Source: JBHIET01 sp046760785
GTDB taxonomy: Bacteria; Chloroflexota; Anaerolineae; B4-G1
Direction of reading: 5' to 3'
Assembly: GCA_046760785.1 (NCBI GenBank)
Contig: JBHIET010000047.1
Span: 1-25,793 of the forward strand
Length of the DNA stretch: 25,793 nt
The notes under the pieces were generated by a model. The model worked only from the letters and a program-made list of their open reading frames with translations. It made no database searches and was not told the origin of the DNA. The stretch's first letter is position 1. Every line of letters begins with the position of its first letter. The position numbers and the translations under genes were made by a program. Positions 7,779 to 15,116 of this stretch are shown in pieces.

Positions 7779-8879
7779 ATGGCGCTGCAAATCGGCATTG
7801 TGGGCTTGCCCAACGTAGGCAAGTCCACTCTCTTTAACGCCCTCACGCAAGCTGGGGCCGCCGTGGCTGCCTACCCTTTCACGACGATTGAGCCCAACCG
7901 GGGCGTGGCGGTGGTTCCCGATCCACGGGTGGAGGTACTGGCGAGAATGGTCGGGCCGGAGCGAGTGACCCCGGCAACGGTCGAGTTTGTGGACATCGCG
8001 GGCCTGGTGCGAGACGCCCATCGAGGCGAGGGGTTGGGCAACCAATTCCTGGGCCGTATCCGTACCGTGGACGCTATTGTCCTGGTTTGCCGCTGCTTTT
8101 CTGACCCTGACGTGGCCCACGTGGATGGGACAGTGGACCCATTGCGCGACCTGGAGGTGCTCGACCTGGAACTGATCCTGGCCGATTTGGAAGTGGCAGA
8201 GCGGCGACTGGACAAGGTCCGTTCAGCAGCCAAGGCCAGGCCGCGCGACTACGCCGCAGAGTCGAAGGCACTGGAGGAGTTATGTACACGCCTGCAGGCC
8301 GGAGAGAGCGCCGCCGGCTGGGCAGCAAGCGGGACGGCTGAGGCGGCCTTAGCGCGAGAGATGTCCCTGCTCACAGCCAAGAAGCGTATCTACGTGGCCA
8401 ACGTCGGCGAGGGAGACCTGCCCAAGGGCGGCCCGCTGGCTGAAGAGATTGCTCGCGTGACGGAGGATGAAGGCGCTCCCGTCGTCGTCCTATGTGCGCA
8501 ACTGGAGGCCGAGCTGAGCGAGTGGCCGCCCGACGAGGCTGCTGCTTACCGCGCAGAGGTGGGATTGGAGCGCTCCGGGTTGGAGACGATGGCCCAGGCG
8601 GGCTACGAGGTACTCGACCTCATTACCTTCTTTACCATCACAGGCGGTCGAGAAGTGCGAGCCTGGGCGATACAGCACGGCACCAAAGCACCTCAGGCGG
8701 CTGGCAAAGTCCACAGCCAGATGGAGCGCGGTTTCATCCGCGCCGAAGTTGTGAGTTTCGAGCAACTGGTGGAAGCGGGGAGCTGGCAGGCGGCGCGGGA
8801 GCGAGGAATCCTGCGCATTGAGGGACGCGACTATGAGGTCCGAGACGGAGACGTGTGTCTCTTCCGCTTTAGCCCGTGA
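7779..8879 (+). CDS. ychF: YchF/OLA1-family ribosome-associated P-loop NTPase
   Basis: A 366-residue Obg-like ATPase of normal length. The G1 loop GLPNVGKST (residues 8-16), switch segment YPFTTIEPNRG and G3 VDIAGLV are typical, followed by HRGEGLGNQFLGRIRTVDAI. A coiled-coil insert of about residues 130-205 comes next. The base-recognition motif region reads VANVGEGDL, a variant of the family's NVxE that gives YchF its relaxed ATP preference. The C-terminal TGS domain (ITFFTITGGREVRAWAI, then KVHSQMERGFIRAEVV) is intact. It binds ribosomes and is linked to stress responses in other bacteria. GAGGTG lies about six bases before the ATG. Probably expressed from the promoter at 4372-4400 with the histidine kinase. 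Confidence 0.96.
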   Translation: MALQIGIVGLPNVGKSTLFNALTQAGAAVAAYPFTTIEPNRGVAVVPDPRVEVLARMVGPERVTPATVEFVDIAGLVRDAHRGEGLGNQFLGRIRTVDAIVLVCRCFSDPDVAHVDGTVDPLRDLEVLDLELILADLEVAERRLDKVRSAAKARPRDYAAESKALEELCTRLQAGESAAGWAASGTAEAALAREMSLLTAKKRIYVANVGEGDLPKGGPLAEEIARVTEDEGAPVVVLCAQLEAELSEWPPDEAAAYRAEVGLERSGLETMAQAGYEVLDLITFFTITGGREVRAWAIQHGTKAPQAAGKVHSQMERGFIRAEVVSFEQLVEAGSWQAARERGILRIEGRDYEVRDGDVCLFRFSP

Positions 8880-9053
8880 GAGGTTCTCCATGCCCGAAGC
8901 CACCGCTGGTCAGCGGCCACGGGTTACCTATCCCCTGCGCTTCTGATTGCAGCGCACCGGGTCGCGCCAGCAGAGGCAACACTCCCAGCGTCGCCAGGCT
9001 TGCAGACAGTGCTATTAGTGGGCAAGCCCGTTTTACTTGGCGGTGAATGCAGA
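8880..9053. other. Intergenic region between convergent ychF and etfA
   Basis: A 174-base stretch between two converging genes. It holds a short inverted repeat, CCGCT-GGTC-AGCGG (8903-8916), with no T-run, and GGGC-AA-GCCC followed by GTTTT near 9018-9034, a weak terminator candidate. No open frame here resembles a gene. Confidence 0.4.
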
Positions 9054-10007
9054 TTACCCTTGCCGCAGCCGCTCCGTCAGGTGGGGCACCACCTCGTAGA
9101 GGTCCCCTACGATCCCGTAGTCAGATAGGGCGAAGATGGGGGCTTGATCGTCTTTGTTGATCGCCACCGCGACGCGAGCACCCAGGATGCCCACGGCGTA
9201 TTGGATTTGACCGGAGATGCCGACGGAGACGACCAACCGGGGGCTCGTCTTCTTGCCCGATAGTCCCACCAGCCGGTCTTCCGAGAGCCACTGCCAGTCA
9301 GCGCACAATGTCCTGGTGCACCCGATCTCCGCACCAAGCACCTTGGCAAACTCCTCGATGATTGCCAGGTCTTCTTTCTTCTCCAGGCCCCGCCCGATGC
9401 AGACCAGTACCTCGGCTTCCTCCAGGTTGACGGCCTCCCCAGCTTTCTCTTGGCGTTCGATGATACGGGTGCGCGGCTCCTTCAGTTCCAGGTCTACCGT
9501 AATGGTTTCTCCCTGCCGCGCCTCTTTGGCTCCCAACTCGAAGGTCTTGGGCATCACGGCGATCACCTTACAGGGGGTTGTGATAAACTCTGAGGCCACG
9601 GTGTTGCCGCCCAGAGCGTAGCGGCTGACCAGCAGGTTCCCGTCCTGCACCTCGACTGCTGTGCCGTCGGTGATGCAGCCCGCCCCCAGCTTCTGCGCGA
9701 CGCGAGGAGCCAACTCCTTGCCTCGCTTGGTGGAGGCCAGCAGCAGGACTTGGGCATCGTTTTTCTGCGCGATCTGGTACAGGGCTGCGGCGAAGGTCTC
9801 GGCGTGGAAGTCGGCCAGGGCCGGATGTTCGGCCACGTAGACCCTGTCTGCACCGTAGGCGAAGTACTCGCCGGCCTTGTTGCCCGCCCCCTCGCCCAGC
9901 AGTGCGGCGGCCAACCCCATGTTCAACGCTGCGCCGAACTCCTTGCCTTTGGATAGCAACTCAAGGGCGAGGTCGTCGTTTTCGGAAAATATCAATATCT
10001 CAGCCAT
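9054..10007 (-). CDS. etfA: Electron transfer flavoprotein alpha subunit (EtfA/FixB)
   Basis: A 317-residue EtfA/FixB. The N-terminal adenine-nucleotide-alpha-hydrolase-like domain spans about 1-185, with STKRGKELAPRVAQKLGAG as its usual signature. The C-terminal FAD domain (about 195-317) has VGLSGKKTSPRLVVSVGISGQIQYAVGI and the terminal AINKDDQAPIFALSDYGIVGDLYEVVP, which cradles FAD. It pairs with EtfB, whose stop is eight bases upstream; the ribosome site GGGGAGG lies in the last codons of etfB. With FixC and FixX present, it probably belongs to a quinone-linked, possibly bifurcating ETF rather than the simple mitochondrial-type ETF. The sequence alone does not prove bifurcation. Confidence 0.95.
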   Translation of the reverse strand: MAEILIFSENDDLALELLSKGKEFGAALNMGLAAALLGEGAGNKAGEYFAYGADRVYVAEHPALADFHAETFAAALYQIAQKNDAQVLLLASTKRGKELAPRVAQKLGAGCITDGTAVEVQDGNLLVSRYALGGNTVASEFITTPCKVIAVMPKTFELGAKEARQGETITVDLELKEPRTRIIERQEKAGEAVNLEEAEVLVCIGRGLEKKEDLAIIEEFAKVLGAEIGCTRTLCADWQWLSEDRLVGLSGKKTSPRLVVSVGISGQIQYAVGILGARVAVAINKDDQAPIFALSDYGIVGDLYEVVPHLTERLRQG

Positions 10008-10015
10008 GATGGACT

Positions 10016-10801
10016 TTACCTCCCCAGAACGCCTTCTTGGGTGAGGGCGTTGATCAGGTTCTCGCTCACCTCGTCCAGGTCACCCTCGAATACCATCTGC
10101 TTCCTATCCTGCTCCGGGGCCAGGTTGCTGACCATCTCTATGGCTGAGCCTTCGGCCCCGACCTCGTCCTCAGAAAGCCCCAGGTCCGCCGCCGTCCACT
10201 CCTGAACCGGCTTTCGGCCTGCCCTCAAGATATCCCTGAGCGAAGCCAGCCGGGGCTGATTGATCTCGTTAGCCACCGTGACCAGGGCCGGCAGATCGGC
10301 TTCCGCGACCTCGAAGCTTTCCTCCATGTTGCGGACGGCTTTGATCTTGCCGTCCTCGACTTCCAGCTCCCGGACGTAGGTGATCTGCGGGAGGTCGAGA
10401 ATTTCGGCCAGCCTTGGCCCCGTCTGACCGGAGTAGTTGTCTGTAGATCCTTCGCCGCAGAGGATGAGGTCGTATTCTCCGATTTTCTCGATGGCTTTGG
10501 CGAGCACCTTGGCCTTGCTCATAGTGTCGGAACCGGCGAACGCCGGGTCCATCAGCAGAACCGCTTCATCGGCCCCGATGGCCAGTGCCTCTTTGATGCC
10601 GTCCTTCAGCTTCTTGCCCCCCAGAGCGAGGGCGGTCACCTTGGTCCCTTCCACCTGCTCCTTGATCCGCACTGCCTCTTCGAGGGCATTCTTGTCCATA
10701 TCCCCGAAGATCAGCGGCGCTCCCTCCACGAGGGGTTTCCGATCCTTGATCCTGATCTGTTGCAGATCGGGGATCTGTTTCAAACACACGATAACGTTCA
10801 C
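10016..10801 (-). CDS. etfB: Electron transfer flavoprotein beta subunit (EtfB/FixA)
   Basis: A 261-residue EtfB/FixA. Translation is placed at GTG 10801 because AGGAGG (10813-10808) sits six bases upstream and the protein then begins NVIVCLKQIPD, the canonical EtfB start; an open frame extending upstream to 11065 runs through fixX and is not coding. Key segments are FGDMDKNALEEAVRIKE, VTALALGGKKLKDGIKEALAIGADEAVLL, CGEGSTDNYSGQTGPRLAEIL (nucleotide-binding loop), and LPALVTVANEINQPRLASLRDI, the beta-subunit signature region. It forms a heterodimer with EtfA. It lies 89 bases downstream of fixX, separated by a repeat-rich spacer. Confidence 0.95.
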   Translation of the reverse strand: MNVIVCLKQIPDLQQIRIKDRKPLVEGAPLIFGDMDKNALEEAVRIKEQVEGTKVTALALGGKKLKDGIKEALAIGADEAVLLMDPAFAGSDTMSKAKVLAKAIEKIGEYDLILCGEGSTDNYSGQTGPRLAEILDLPQITYVRELEVEDGKIKAVRNMEESFEVAEADLPALVTVANEINQPRLASLRDILRAGRKPVQEWTAADLGLSEDEVGAEGSAIEMVSNLAPEQDRKQMVFEGDLDEVSENLINALTQEGVLGR

Positions 10802-10820
10802 GTTTCGCCTCCTATCTTTA

Positions 10821-10888
10821 CATTGGTAGATTGGTAAATTGGTGGATTGGTTGGGCCTTCCCAGTCTACCAGTTTCCCAGTTTACCAG
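10821..10888. repeat. Degenerate short tandem repeats forming an imperfect inverted repeat
   Basis: On the plus strand the left arm is tandem ATTGGTRR-type octamers (10822-10852). The right arm, ending near 10888, is made of ACCAGTYT/CCCAGTTT units and is a degenerate reverse complement of the left. Transcribed leftward it could fold into a long imperfect hairpin between fixX and etfB. Confidence 0.7.
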
Positions 10889-10890
10889 AA

Positions 10891-11169
10891 TCAGCCAAAT
10901 CGAAACTGCACTCCGAATCCACTTCGGGGATAGTTCCATTCCAGGGCCCCATGAGGACAGACGATGCGGCAGGTGCCGCACTCCAGGCAGCCCTCGAACT
11001 CGACGCAGATGTCGCCACTTTCCTGGCTGACCGAGTAGAGGTGGGCGGGGCAGATGTACAGGCAATACTTCTCCCTGCAGTCTCGCCGGCAGATTTCCTG
11101 ATTGATGCGGATGTGGCTTTCCTTATCCAGCTTGAAAGCATCCAGCCCCAGTTTGGATTCGATGTTCAT
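10891..11169 (-). CDS. fixX: FixX-type ferredoxin-like protein
   Basis: A 92-residue ferredoxin of the FixX family. Cysteines in CRRDCREKYCLYICPAHLY and CLECGTCRIVCPHGALEW form the characteristic FixX pattern, in which the first motif is spaced differently from a standard two-cluster ferredoxin. It corresponds to the C-terminal Fe-S domain of eukaryotic ETF:quinone oxidoreductase, here as a separate subunit that docks to FixC. ATG 11169 has AGGAGG six bases upstream and lies 16 bases after the fixC stop, so the two are cotranscribed and probably made in matching amounts. Confidence 0.93.
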   Translation of the reverse strand: MNIESKLGLDAFKLDKESHIRINQEICRRDCREKYCLYICPAHLYSVSQESGDICVEFEGCLECGTCRIVCPHGALEWNYPRSGFGVQFRFG

Positions 11170-11185
11170 TGATTCCTCCTCAAGC

Positions 11186-12490
11186 CTACATCTTGCACAG
11201 GCTCAGCGCATCCCGCAGCGTCGAAAAGCGCAGCAGTTTGCTCCTCACCTCGCCGAAGACGGTGCTGAAGAGCCCCCCCTTGGGCCCATCGTCAATCCAC
11301 ATCACCTTCTCAAGCAGGTCGCAGGCGAATTGGGGATACAGATTGATGAGTCGGGGATTTTCCAGCGCGCTGAGGGCATGGCGGAAGGTGTACATGTCCT
11401 TGAGAACGAAGCTATCTTTCAGCAGTTCTTCGTAGTACGCCAGGGCAGAGGCGGAGAAATCATTCTCCTTCTTGGCCCGTAGAATAGCCTGGGCAGCCAT
11501 AGCGCCTGATGCCATGGCGTATTCCATCCCTCGGACGGTGACGAGCATGTTCAGCCCCAGGCCCGCCGCGTCTCCCACCACCAGGATGCCATCGGAGAAG
11601 AGCTTGGGCATAGCGTGGATACCGCCCTCGGTGATGACGTGGGCCGAGTATTCCACCACCTCTCCCCCGTCAAGAAGCACCCGCACCTCGGGCCGCTCCT
11701 TGAAGGCTTCCATGAGCAGGTGTACTTCCTGCAATGGGTCTCGCTCCATCAGCGCTTCGATGCCTATCACCAGCCCCAGCGAGATGCTCTCCAGGTTGGT
11801 ATAGAGGAACCCTCCACCCATCATCCCCTGGGTCAGTTCGCCGAAGAAGAGCTGCGCCAGGCCCTGATCTCCCTCCAGGTTGAACCGGTCCTCGATGGTC
11901 TGCCGGGGGAGCTCGACGATCTCTTTCATACTGACGGCGAAATGCCTGGGCTGTTGCTTCCCTCGCAGGCCGGCCTTCTCGGCCAGCAGCGACAGGACCC
12001 CGTCGGCGGCCACCACCACGTCGGCGCAGATCTCGTCTCCATCGGCGACGATGCCCGTCACCCGGCTGTCCTCGAAAACCAGATTGTCCACTTTGTTTTT
12101 GGGGATGAGGAAGGCCCCCTTCTCGGCCACCTGGTTGGCGAACCAGCGGTCGAACTTGGCCCGTAGGATGGTATAGCTGTGGTACGGCTGGCGGTTGAAC
12201 CGCTCGCTCCACAATTCGACGGTGGTGGATGACTCCCTGGCCATCGCGGTCAGCCGTTCCCGGGTGACGTGTCGCTCCAGGGGTGCTTGCTCCCAGAGAT
12301 CGGGGAAGAGGTCCCTGATGGGATTGAGGTAGATCCTCCCGCCGGTGACGTTCTTGCTGCCGGGGAAATCCCCCCGCTCGACGATCAAGACGTCCAGCCC
12401 TGCGTCGGCCAGGAAATAGGCCGTGGACAGGCCCGCCAGGCCCGCCCCCACGATGATGACATCCATCTTGTCTTCTGTGGAATCGCCCAT
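11186..12490 (-). CDS. fixC: FixC-type ETF:quinone oxidoreductase flavoprotein
   Basis: A 434-residue FAD oxidoreductase of the FixC/ETF-QO family. The N-terminal dinucleotide fold is VIIVGAGLAGLSTAYFLADAG, with ERGDFPGSKNVTGG close after it. The second FAD motif is ILVVGDAAGLGLN, followed by VRGMEYAMASGAMAAQAIL. With FixX it accepts electrons from the EtfAB flavoprotein and delivers them to membrane quinone. ATG 12490 is chosen (AAGGAA just upstream; the protein then starts MGDSTEDKMDVIIVGAG). An in-frame ATG at 12550 would add 20 residues unlike the family, and it falls inside the loop of a hairpin. Confidence 0.93.
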   Translation of the reverse strand: MGDSTEDKMDVIIVGAGLAGLSTAYFLADAGLDVLIVERGDFPGSKNVTGGRIYLNPIRDLFPDLWEQAPLERHVTRERLTAMARESSTTVELWSERFNRQPYHSYTILRAKFDRWFANQVAEKGAFLIPKNKVDNLVFEDSRVTGIVADGDEICADVVVAADGVLSLLAEKAGLRGKQQPRHFAVSMKEIVELPRQTIEDRFNLEGDQGLAQLFFGELTQGMMGGGFLYTNLESISLGLVIGIEALMERDPLQEVHLLMEAFKERPEVRVLLDGGEVVEYSAHVITEGGIHAMPKLFSDGILVVGDAAGLGLNMLVTVRGMEYAMASGAMAAQAILRAKKENDFSASALAYYEELLKDSFVLKDMYTFRHALSALENPRLINLYPQFACDLLEKVMWIDDGPKGGLFSTVFGEVRSKLLRFSTLRDALSLCKM

Positions 12491-12532
12491 CTCGTTCCTT
12501 TCCGGTTCCTTTCTGAAAGACAGGGATACACT

Positions 12533-12568
12533 TACAGAGGCAGCCCTCATTCAAGGACTGCCTCTGCA
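12533..12568. repeat. 11-bp inverted repeat (hairpin) upstream of fixC
   Basis: TACAGAGGCAG (12533-12543) and CTGCCTCTGCA (12558-12568) form an 11-bp stem with one G-T wobble around a 14-base loop. It lies in the ACAD-fixC spacer, about 43 bases from the fixC start, and would fold in the leftward transcript. It could tune expression of fixC and later genes or stabilise the mRNA. No T-run follows it on the transcribed strand. Confidence 0.6.
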
Positions 12569-12583
12569 TGAACGATCATCTCC

Positions 12584-12660
12584 CAATGACCAGTGACCAG
12601 ACCCAAACGACAGGTTCAATGTCAGCCATTGTTCATTGGCTCATTGGTCATTGTTGATTG
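12584..12660. repeat. Degenerate heptamer repeats with 13-bp inverted arms
   Basis: CAATGACCAGTGA (12584-12596) and TCATTGGTCATTG (12641-12653) are inverted arms with one wobble. Between and around them run CATTGTT/CATTGGY heptamer-type units. The block ends right at the ACAD stop, so it sits at the ACAD-fixC junction. Confidence 0.65.
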
Positions 12661-12662
12661 AC

Positions 12663-13895
12663 TTAATGTCCCTTCTGCGTCCCACGATATGGCACTGCCT
12701 CGTTGCCGATGTAGTCGCGAGCGATGATGATCTTCTGGATGTGATAGCCGCCCTCGGCCCCGACCACATAGGACATGAAGCCCCTCAAGGCCATCTCCAG
12801 CGGCGTATCCTTGGTATAGCCGAAGCCACCGTGGTACATCATGCCGTGCTTGGCGATGTCCACAGCCAGCATCGGGGCGTGGGCTTTGCAGATGGAGATG
12901 GTGCTGTTGATCTCTTCCTTGGTGAAGCTTGACCGGTCTTGGTAGAACTGGTCAATCATCCAGGCGCCCTTCTGGAGCAGCAGTTTCAGCATCTCCAGTC
13001 TGGCGTAGTCATCGGCGATCTCGAAGGAGATGGCCTCGAAATTCACCAGCGGCCGGCCGAACATCACCCTCTGCTTGGTGTAATCGCGGCTGATCTCCAG
13101 GCACTTCTCGGCCCCTCCCAGGCAGGCCGCAGATACCAGGGCCCGGGCGGCGTTGAAGCCTTCCATGTTGACGTAGAAGCCCTTGTTTTCCTCACCCAGG
13201 ATGTACTTCTTGGGAATCTCCACGTCCTTGTAAACGAAACCCCCGGTGGATAGTCCCATACGTCCCATGTCGTGATAGGCGGTATAGGTGGTGCCGGGGG
13301 CGTTAGCCGGGAAATAGGCGAAGGTGGTGCCCTTGTAACCCTTCTCGGGGTCGGTCTTGAACAGGGTCAGGTGGCCGCCGCCCCGCTCGGTGGCCTCCCT
13401 CACGCCGCTGATGTAGGCTTTCTCACCGTTGACGATCCATTTGTCGCCGTCGCTCTTGCCCACGGTCTTGATGTTGGCTAAGTCGGAGCCTCCGCCGGGT
13501 TCTGTGGTGTTGATGCCGAAGAACCACTCGCCGGAAGCCACCTTGGGCAATATCTCTTCCTTGGCCTCCTCGGTGCCGTATTGGACCATCAGGAGAGGCC
13601 AGCCGATACACAGCAGAGTGTAGACGGGCAGCGACATGCTCAGCTCGGCCCGTGCCAGCTCATGAATCGTGATCACGGCATATTGCATCTCCTCGCCAGG
13701 CATGGCCATGCCGCCGTATTCCTCAGGGATGGTCACGCCGAAAATGCCCAGATCGGCCATCTTCTGGATGATCTCATCGGGTATGCGCTGCCATTCCTCG
13801 TCAATCTTCCGAGCGATGGGCCCCAGTTCCCCCTCAGCGAACTCTCTCACTGTGTTCTTCCAGAGTTCCTGTTCGGCACTCAGTCTGAACTCCAT
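12663..13895 (-). CDS. Acyl-CoA dehydrogenase
   Basis: A 410-residue acyl-CoA dehydrogenase of usual length. The N-terminal helical domain starts MEFRLSAEQELWKNTVREFAE. The middle beta domain has FGINTTEPGGGSDLANIKTV, matching the FAD/substrate-binding signature. The C-terminal helical domain has KQRVMFGRPLVNFEAISF and YHGGFGYTKDTPLEMALR. Glu381 in VVGAEGGYH aligns with the catalytic base of medium-chain enzymes (usually YEGT), and the C-terminus follows with QKIIIARDYIG. ATG 13895 has AGGAGG upstream; a longer frame to 13955 would begin at the transcription start and is rejected. It heads an operon with fixC, fixX, etfB and etfA, which supply its electron acceptor. The acyl-CoA specificity cannot be read from the sequence. 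Confidence 0.94.
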   Translation of the reverse strand: MEFRLSAEQELWKNTVREFAEGELGPIARKIDEEWQRIPDEIIQKMADLGIFGVTIPEEYGGMAMPGEEMQYAVITIHELARAELSMSLPVYTLLCIGWPLLMVQYGTEEAKEEILPKVASGEWFFGINTTEPGGGSDLANIKTVGKSDGDKWIVNGEKAYISGVREATERGGGHLTLFKTDPEKGYKGTTFAYFPANAPGTTYTAYHDMGRMGLSTGGFVYKDVEIPKKYILGEENKGFYVNMEGFNAARALVSAACLGGAEKCLEISRDYTKQRVMFGRPLVNFEAISFEIADDYARLEMLKLLLQKGAWMIDQFYQDRSSFTKEEINSTISICKAHAPMLAVDIAKHGMMYHGGFGYTKDTPLEMALRGFMSYVVGAEGGYHIQKIIIARDYIGNEAVPYRGTQKGH

Positions 13896-13929
13896 AGTGA
13901 ATTCTACCTCCTTGTTTTTCTGGGATGGT

Positions 13930-13942
13930 CTCGCTAAGCGAG
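13930..13942. promoter_or_regulatory. Operator-like palindrome in the acyl-CoA dehydrogenase leader
   Basis: CTCGCT-A-AGCGAG is a perfect dyad that starts about 15 bases downstream of the predicted transcription start. Its position would suit a repressor site. The binding protein is unknown. Confidence 0.4.
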
Positions 13943-13963
13943 CCGTTTTAGACAATCTTCGCG

Positions 13964-13992
13964 ATTATAGCGTAGTCGTCTCCTGGTGTCAA
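13964..13992 (-). promoter_or_regulatory. Consensus sigma-70 promoter for the ACAD-fixCX-etfBA operon
   Basis: On the minus strand TTGACA (13992-13987), exactly 17 bases, then TATAAT (13969-13964): both hexamers and the spacing match the consensus. The predicted start is near 13957, with a leader of about 60 bases. The -35 box lies just past the methyltransferase stop codon. Confidence 0.85.
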
Positions 13993-13994
13993 GG

Positions 13995-14861
13995 TCACGT
14001 TGGCTCATTAGAATGTTCGGCAGCACCTCCTTTCTCAGCCAGGGCATAGAGCAGATGAAATGTGCACCTGATTCCCTGTTCCGCCACTAGATCCTCCAGC
14101 ATAGCCACAAATCGCTGCGCTAACTCTCTTCGTTGTTCGGCACATAATTGCCGCCGTAGCATCACCGGGAAAGGCCCCATATCCAGGTTGAAGGCCCAGG
14201 CCTCTTCAGGGCTTTCAAACCAAACCTCGTCCGTCTCCTCGATCAGTTTCACGGCGGTGAACCCGGCCTCGCGTAGCAGTGTACGCAACGTGCTTGGTTC
14301 AAACACGATGGGATTGGTCAATAGTGGCCGGAGCCCGAATTCCCGAAACAGATTCCGCTGGAGCGAGGCGAGCGGGCTGAAGTAGCCCGGCCCCCAGTTA
14401 GAGAGGCCCAATCGGCCCCCAGGCTTCAACACTCGCCACATCTCGGCCAGCGCCCGGCCCAGTCCTGGGAACTGGAAGAGAGAAAAGGCGCAGGTCACGG
14501 TGTCGAAGGAAGCGTCGGGGAAGCCCAACTGCTCGGCGTCCATCGGGCAGAAGGCCACGTTGGTCGCCTTCTGCTCCACCGCTGCTTGTGTCGCCAGCGA
14601 CGTCATGGCGGCAGCGATATCGCTTCCTATCGCCCGTCCCTCGGAGCCGAGCCACGCGGCTGCCTGTAACGCGACCACACCGGCACCGGCCCCGACGTCG
14701 AGCAATGTGCTCCCCGGCGGTGGACGAAGCAGTTCCAACAGCCGCCCGGCAAATCGTCCAAAGATGCCCAGCCGATCTTTGGCGTACTCAGGCGCCACTT
14801 CTTCCCATCCCTGGCGAATCAGTCGTCGAGTCTCGGTCAAGTCATCTGCTGCGATCAACAT
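13995..14861 (-). CDS. Class I SAM-dependent methyltransferase
   Basis: A 288-residue methyltransferase of the UbiE/Methyltransf_11 type. Motif I is LLDVGAGAGVVALQAA (residues 53-68). The acidic end of strand 2 is IGSDIAAAM, motif II/post-I is FCPMDAEQLGFPDASFDTVTCAFSLFQFP, and MWRVLKPGGRLGLSNWG is the usual post-III strand. The C-terminal third (LREAGFTAVKLIEETDEVWFESPEEAW) is typical of small-molecule methyltransferases; the substrate is unknown. ATG 14861 is preferred over an in-frame TTG at 14900; neither has a strong ribosome site. It has its own promoter and lies just upstream of the acyl-CoA dehydrogenase promoter, so functional linkage to that operon is only suggestive. Confidence 0.85.
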   Translation of the reverse strand: MLIAADDLTETRRLIRQGWEEVAPEYAKDRLGIFGRFAGRLLELLRPPPGSTLLDVGAGAGVVALQAAAWLGSEGRAIGSDIAAAMTSLATQAAVEQKATNVAFCPMDAEQLGFPDASFDTVTCAFSLFQFPGLGRALAEMWRVLKPGGRLGLSNWGPGYFSPLASLQRNLFREFGLRPLLTNPIVFEPSTLRTLLREAGFTAVKLIEETDEVWFESPEEAWAFNLDMGPFPVMLRRQLCAEQRRELAQRFVAMLEDLVAEQGIRCTFHLLYALAEKGGAAEHSNEPT

Positions 14862-14922
14862 TGGCAAATGGCATGGGGGCGCACGGCTTGTCGGCGGCAA
14901 GCTATTGGCTCTGACAATTTAG

Positions 14923-14951
14923 AGTATGCCATGCTTTTAGTGGCCTGTCAA
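14923..14951 (-). promoter_or_regulatory. Sigma-70-like promoter for the methyltransferase
   Basis: TTGACA (14951-14946), 17 bases, CATACT (14928-14923) on the minus strand. The predicted start is near 14916. It is back-to-back with the rightward promoter at 14966-14994, the two -35 boxes being 14 bases apart. Confidence 0.6.
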
Positions 14952-14965
14952 GGAACTGGCTCCTG

Positions 14966-14994
14966 TTGACCTACGCAAGGGAGTGGAGTATAAT
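14966..14994 (+). promoter_or_regulatory. Sigma-70-like promoter for the Uma2 gene
   Basis: TTGACC (14966-14971), 17 bases, perfect TATAAT (14989-14994). The predicted start near 15001 leaves a leader of about 115 bases containing a strong hairpin. Confidence 0.75.
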
Positions 14995-15045
14995 TTCACT
15001 ACCGGACACTTTTTCAAAAGAGATGATTTTTCGCCCTTGATACCG

Positions 15046-15084
15046 GCAAAAGTCATCCTGAGCTCGTCGAAAGGTGACTTTTGC
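15046..15084. repeat. Hairpin element with 10-bp perfect arms (dispersed repeat copy A)
   Basis: GCAAAAGTCA (15046-15055) and TGACTTTTGC (15075-15084) are perfect inverted arms. The interior reads, on the minus strand, CCTTTCGACGAGCTCAGGA, related to the elements at 17154-17178 and 17956-17980. It lies in the leader of the Uma2 transcript, about 30 bases before the start codon. Confidence 0.75.
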
Positions 15085-15116
15085 GGCCCAAATCCGCTCG
15101 CAATCGGAGGTGAAGG

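Noticed and set aside
8903..8916. Rho-independent terminator after ychF
   Set aside because: The stem is only five pairs with no T-run on either strand.
10821..10888. CRISPR-like array
   Set aside because: The units are 7-9 bp and contiguous, with no spacers and no cas genes.
10802..11065. Upstream extension of the etfB frame
   Set aside because: It overlaps fixX in another frame and the repeat block, and the sequence is unlike EtfB. GTG 10801 has a strong ribosome site.
9054..12490. Nitrogen-fixation gene region because of the fix gene names
   Set aside because: No nif gene is present, and the set follows an acyl-CoA dehydrogenase.
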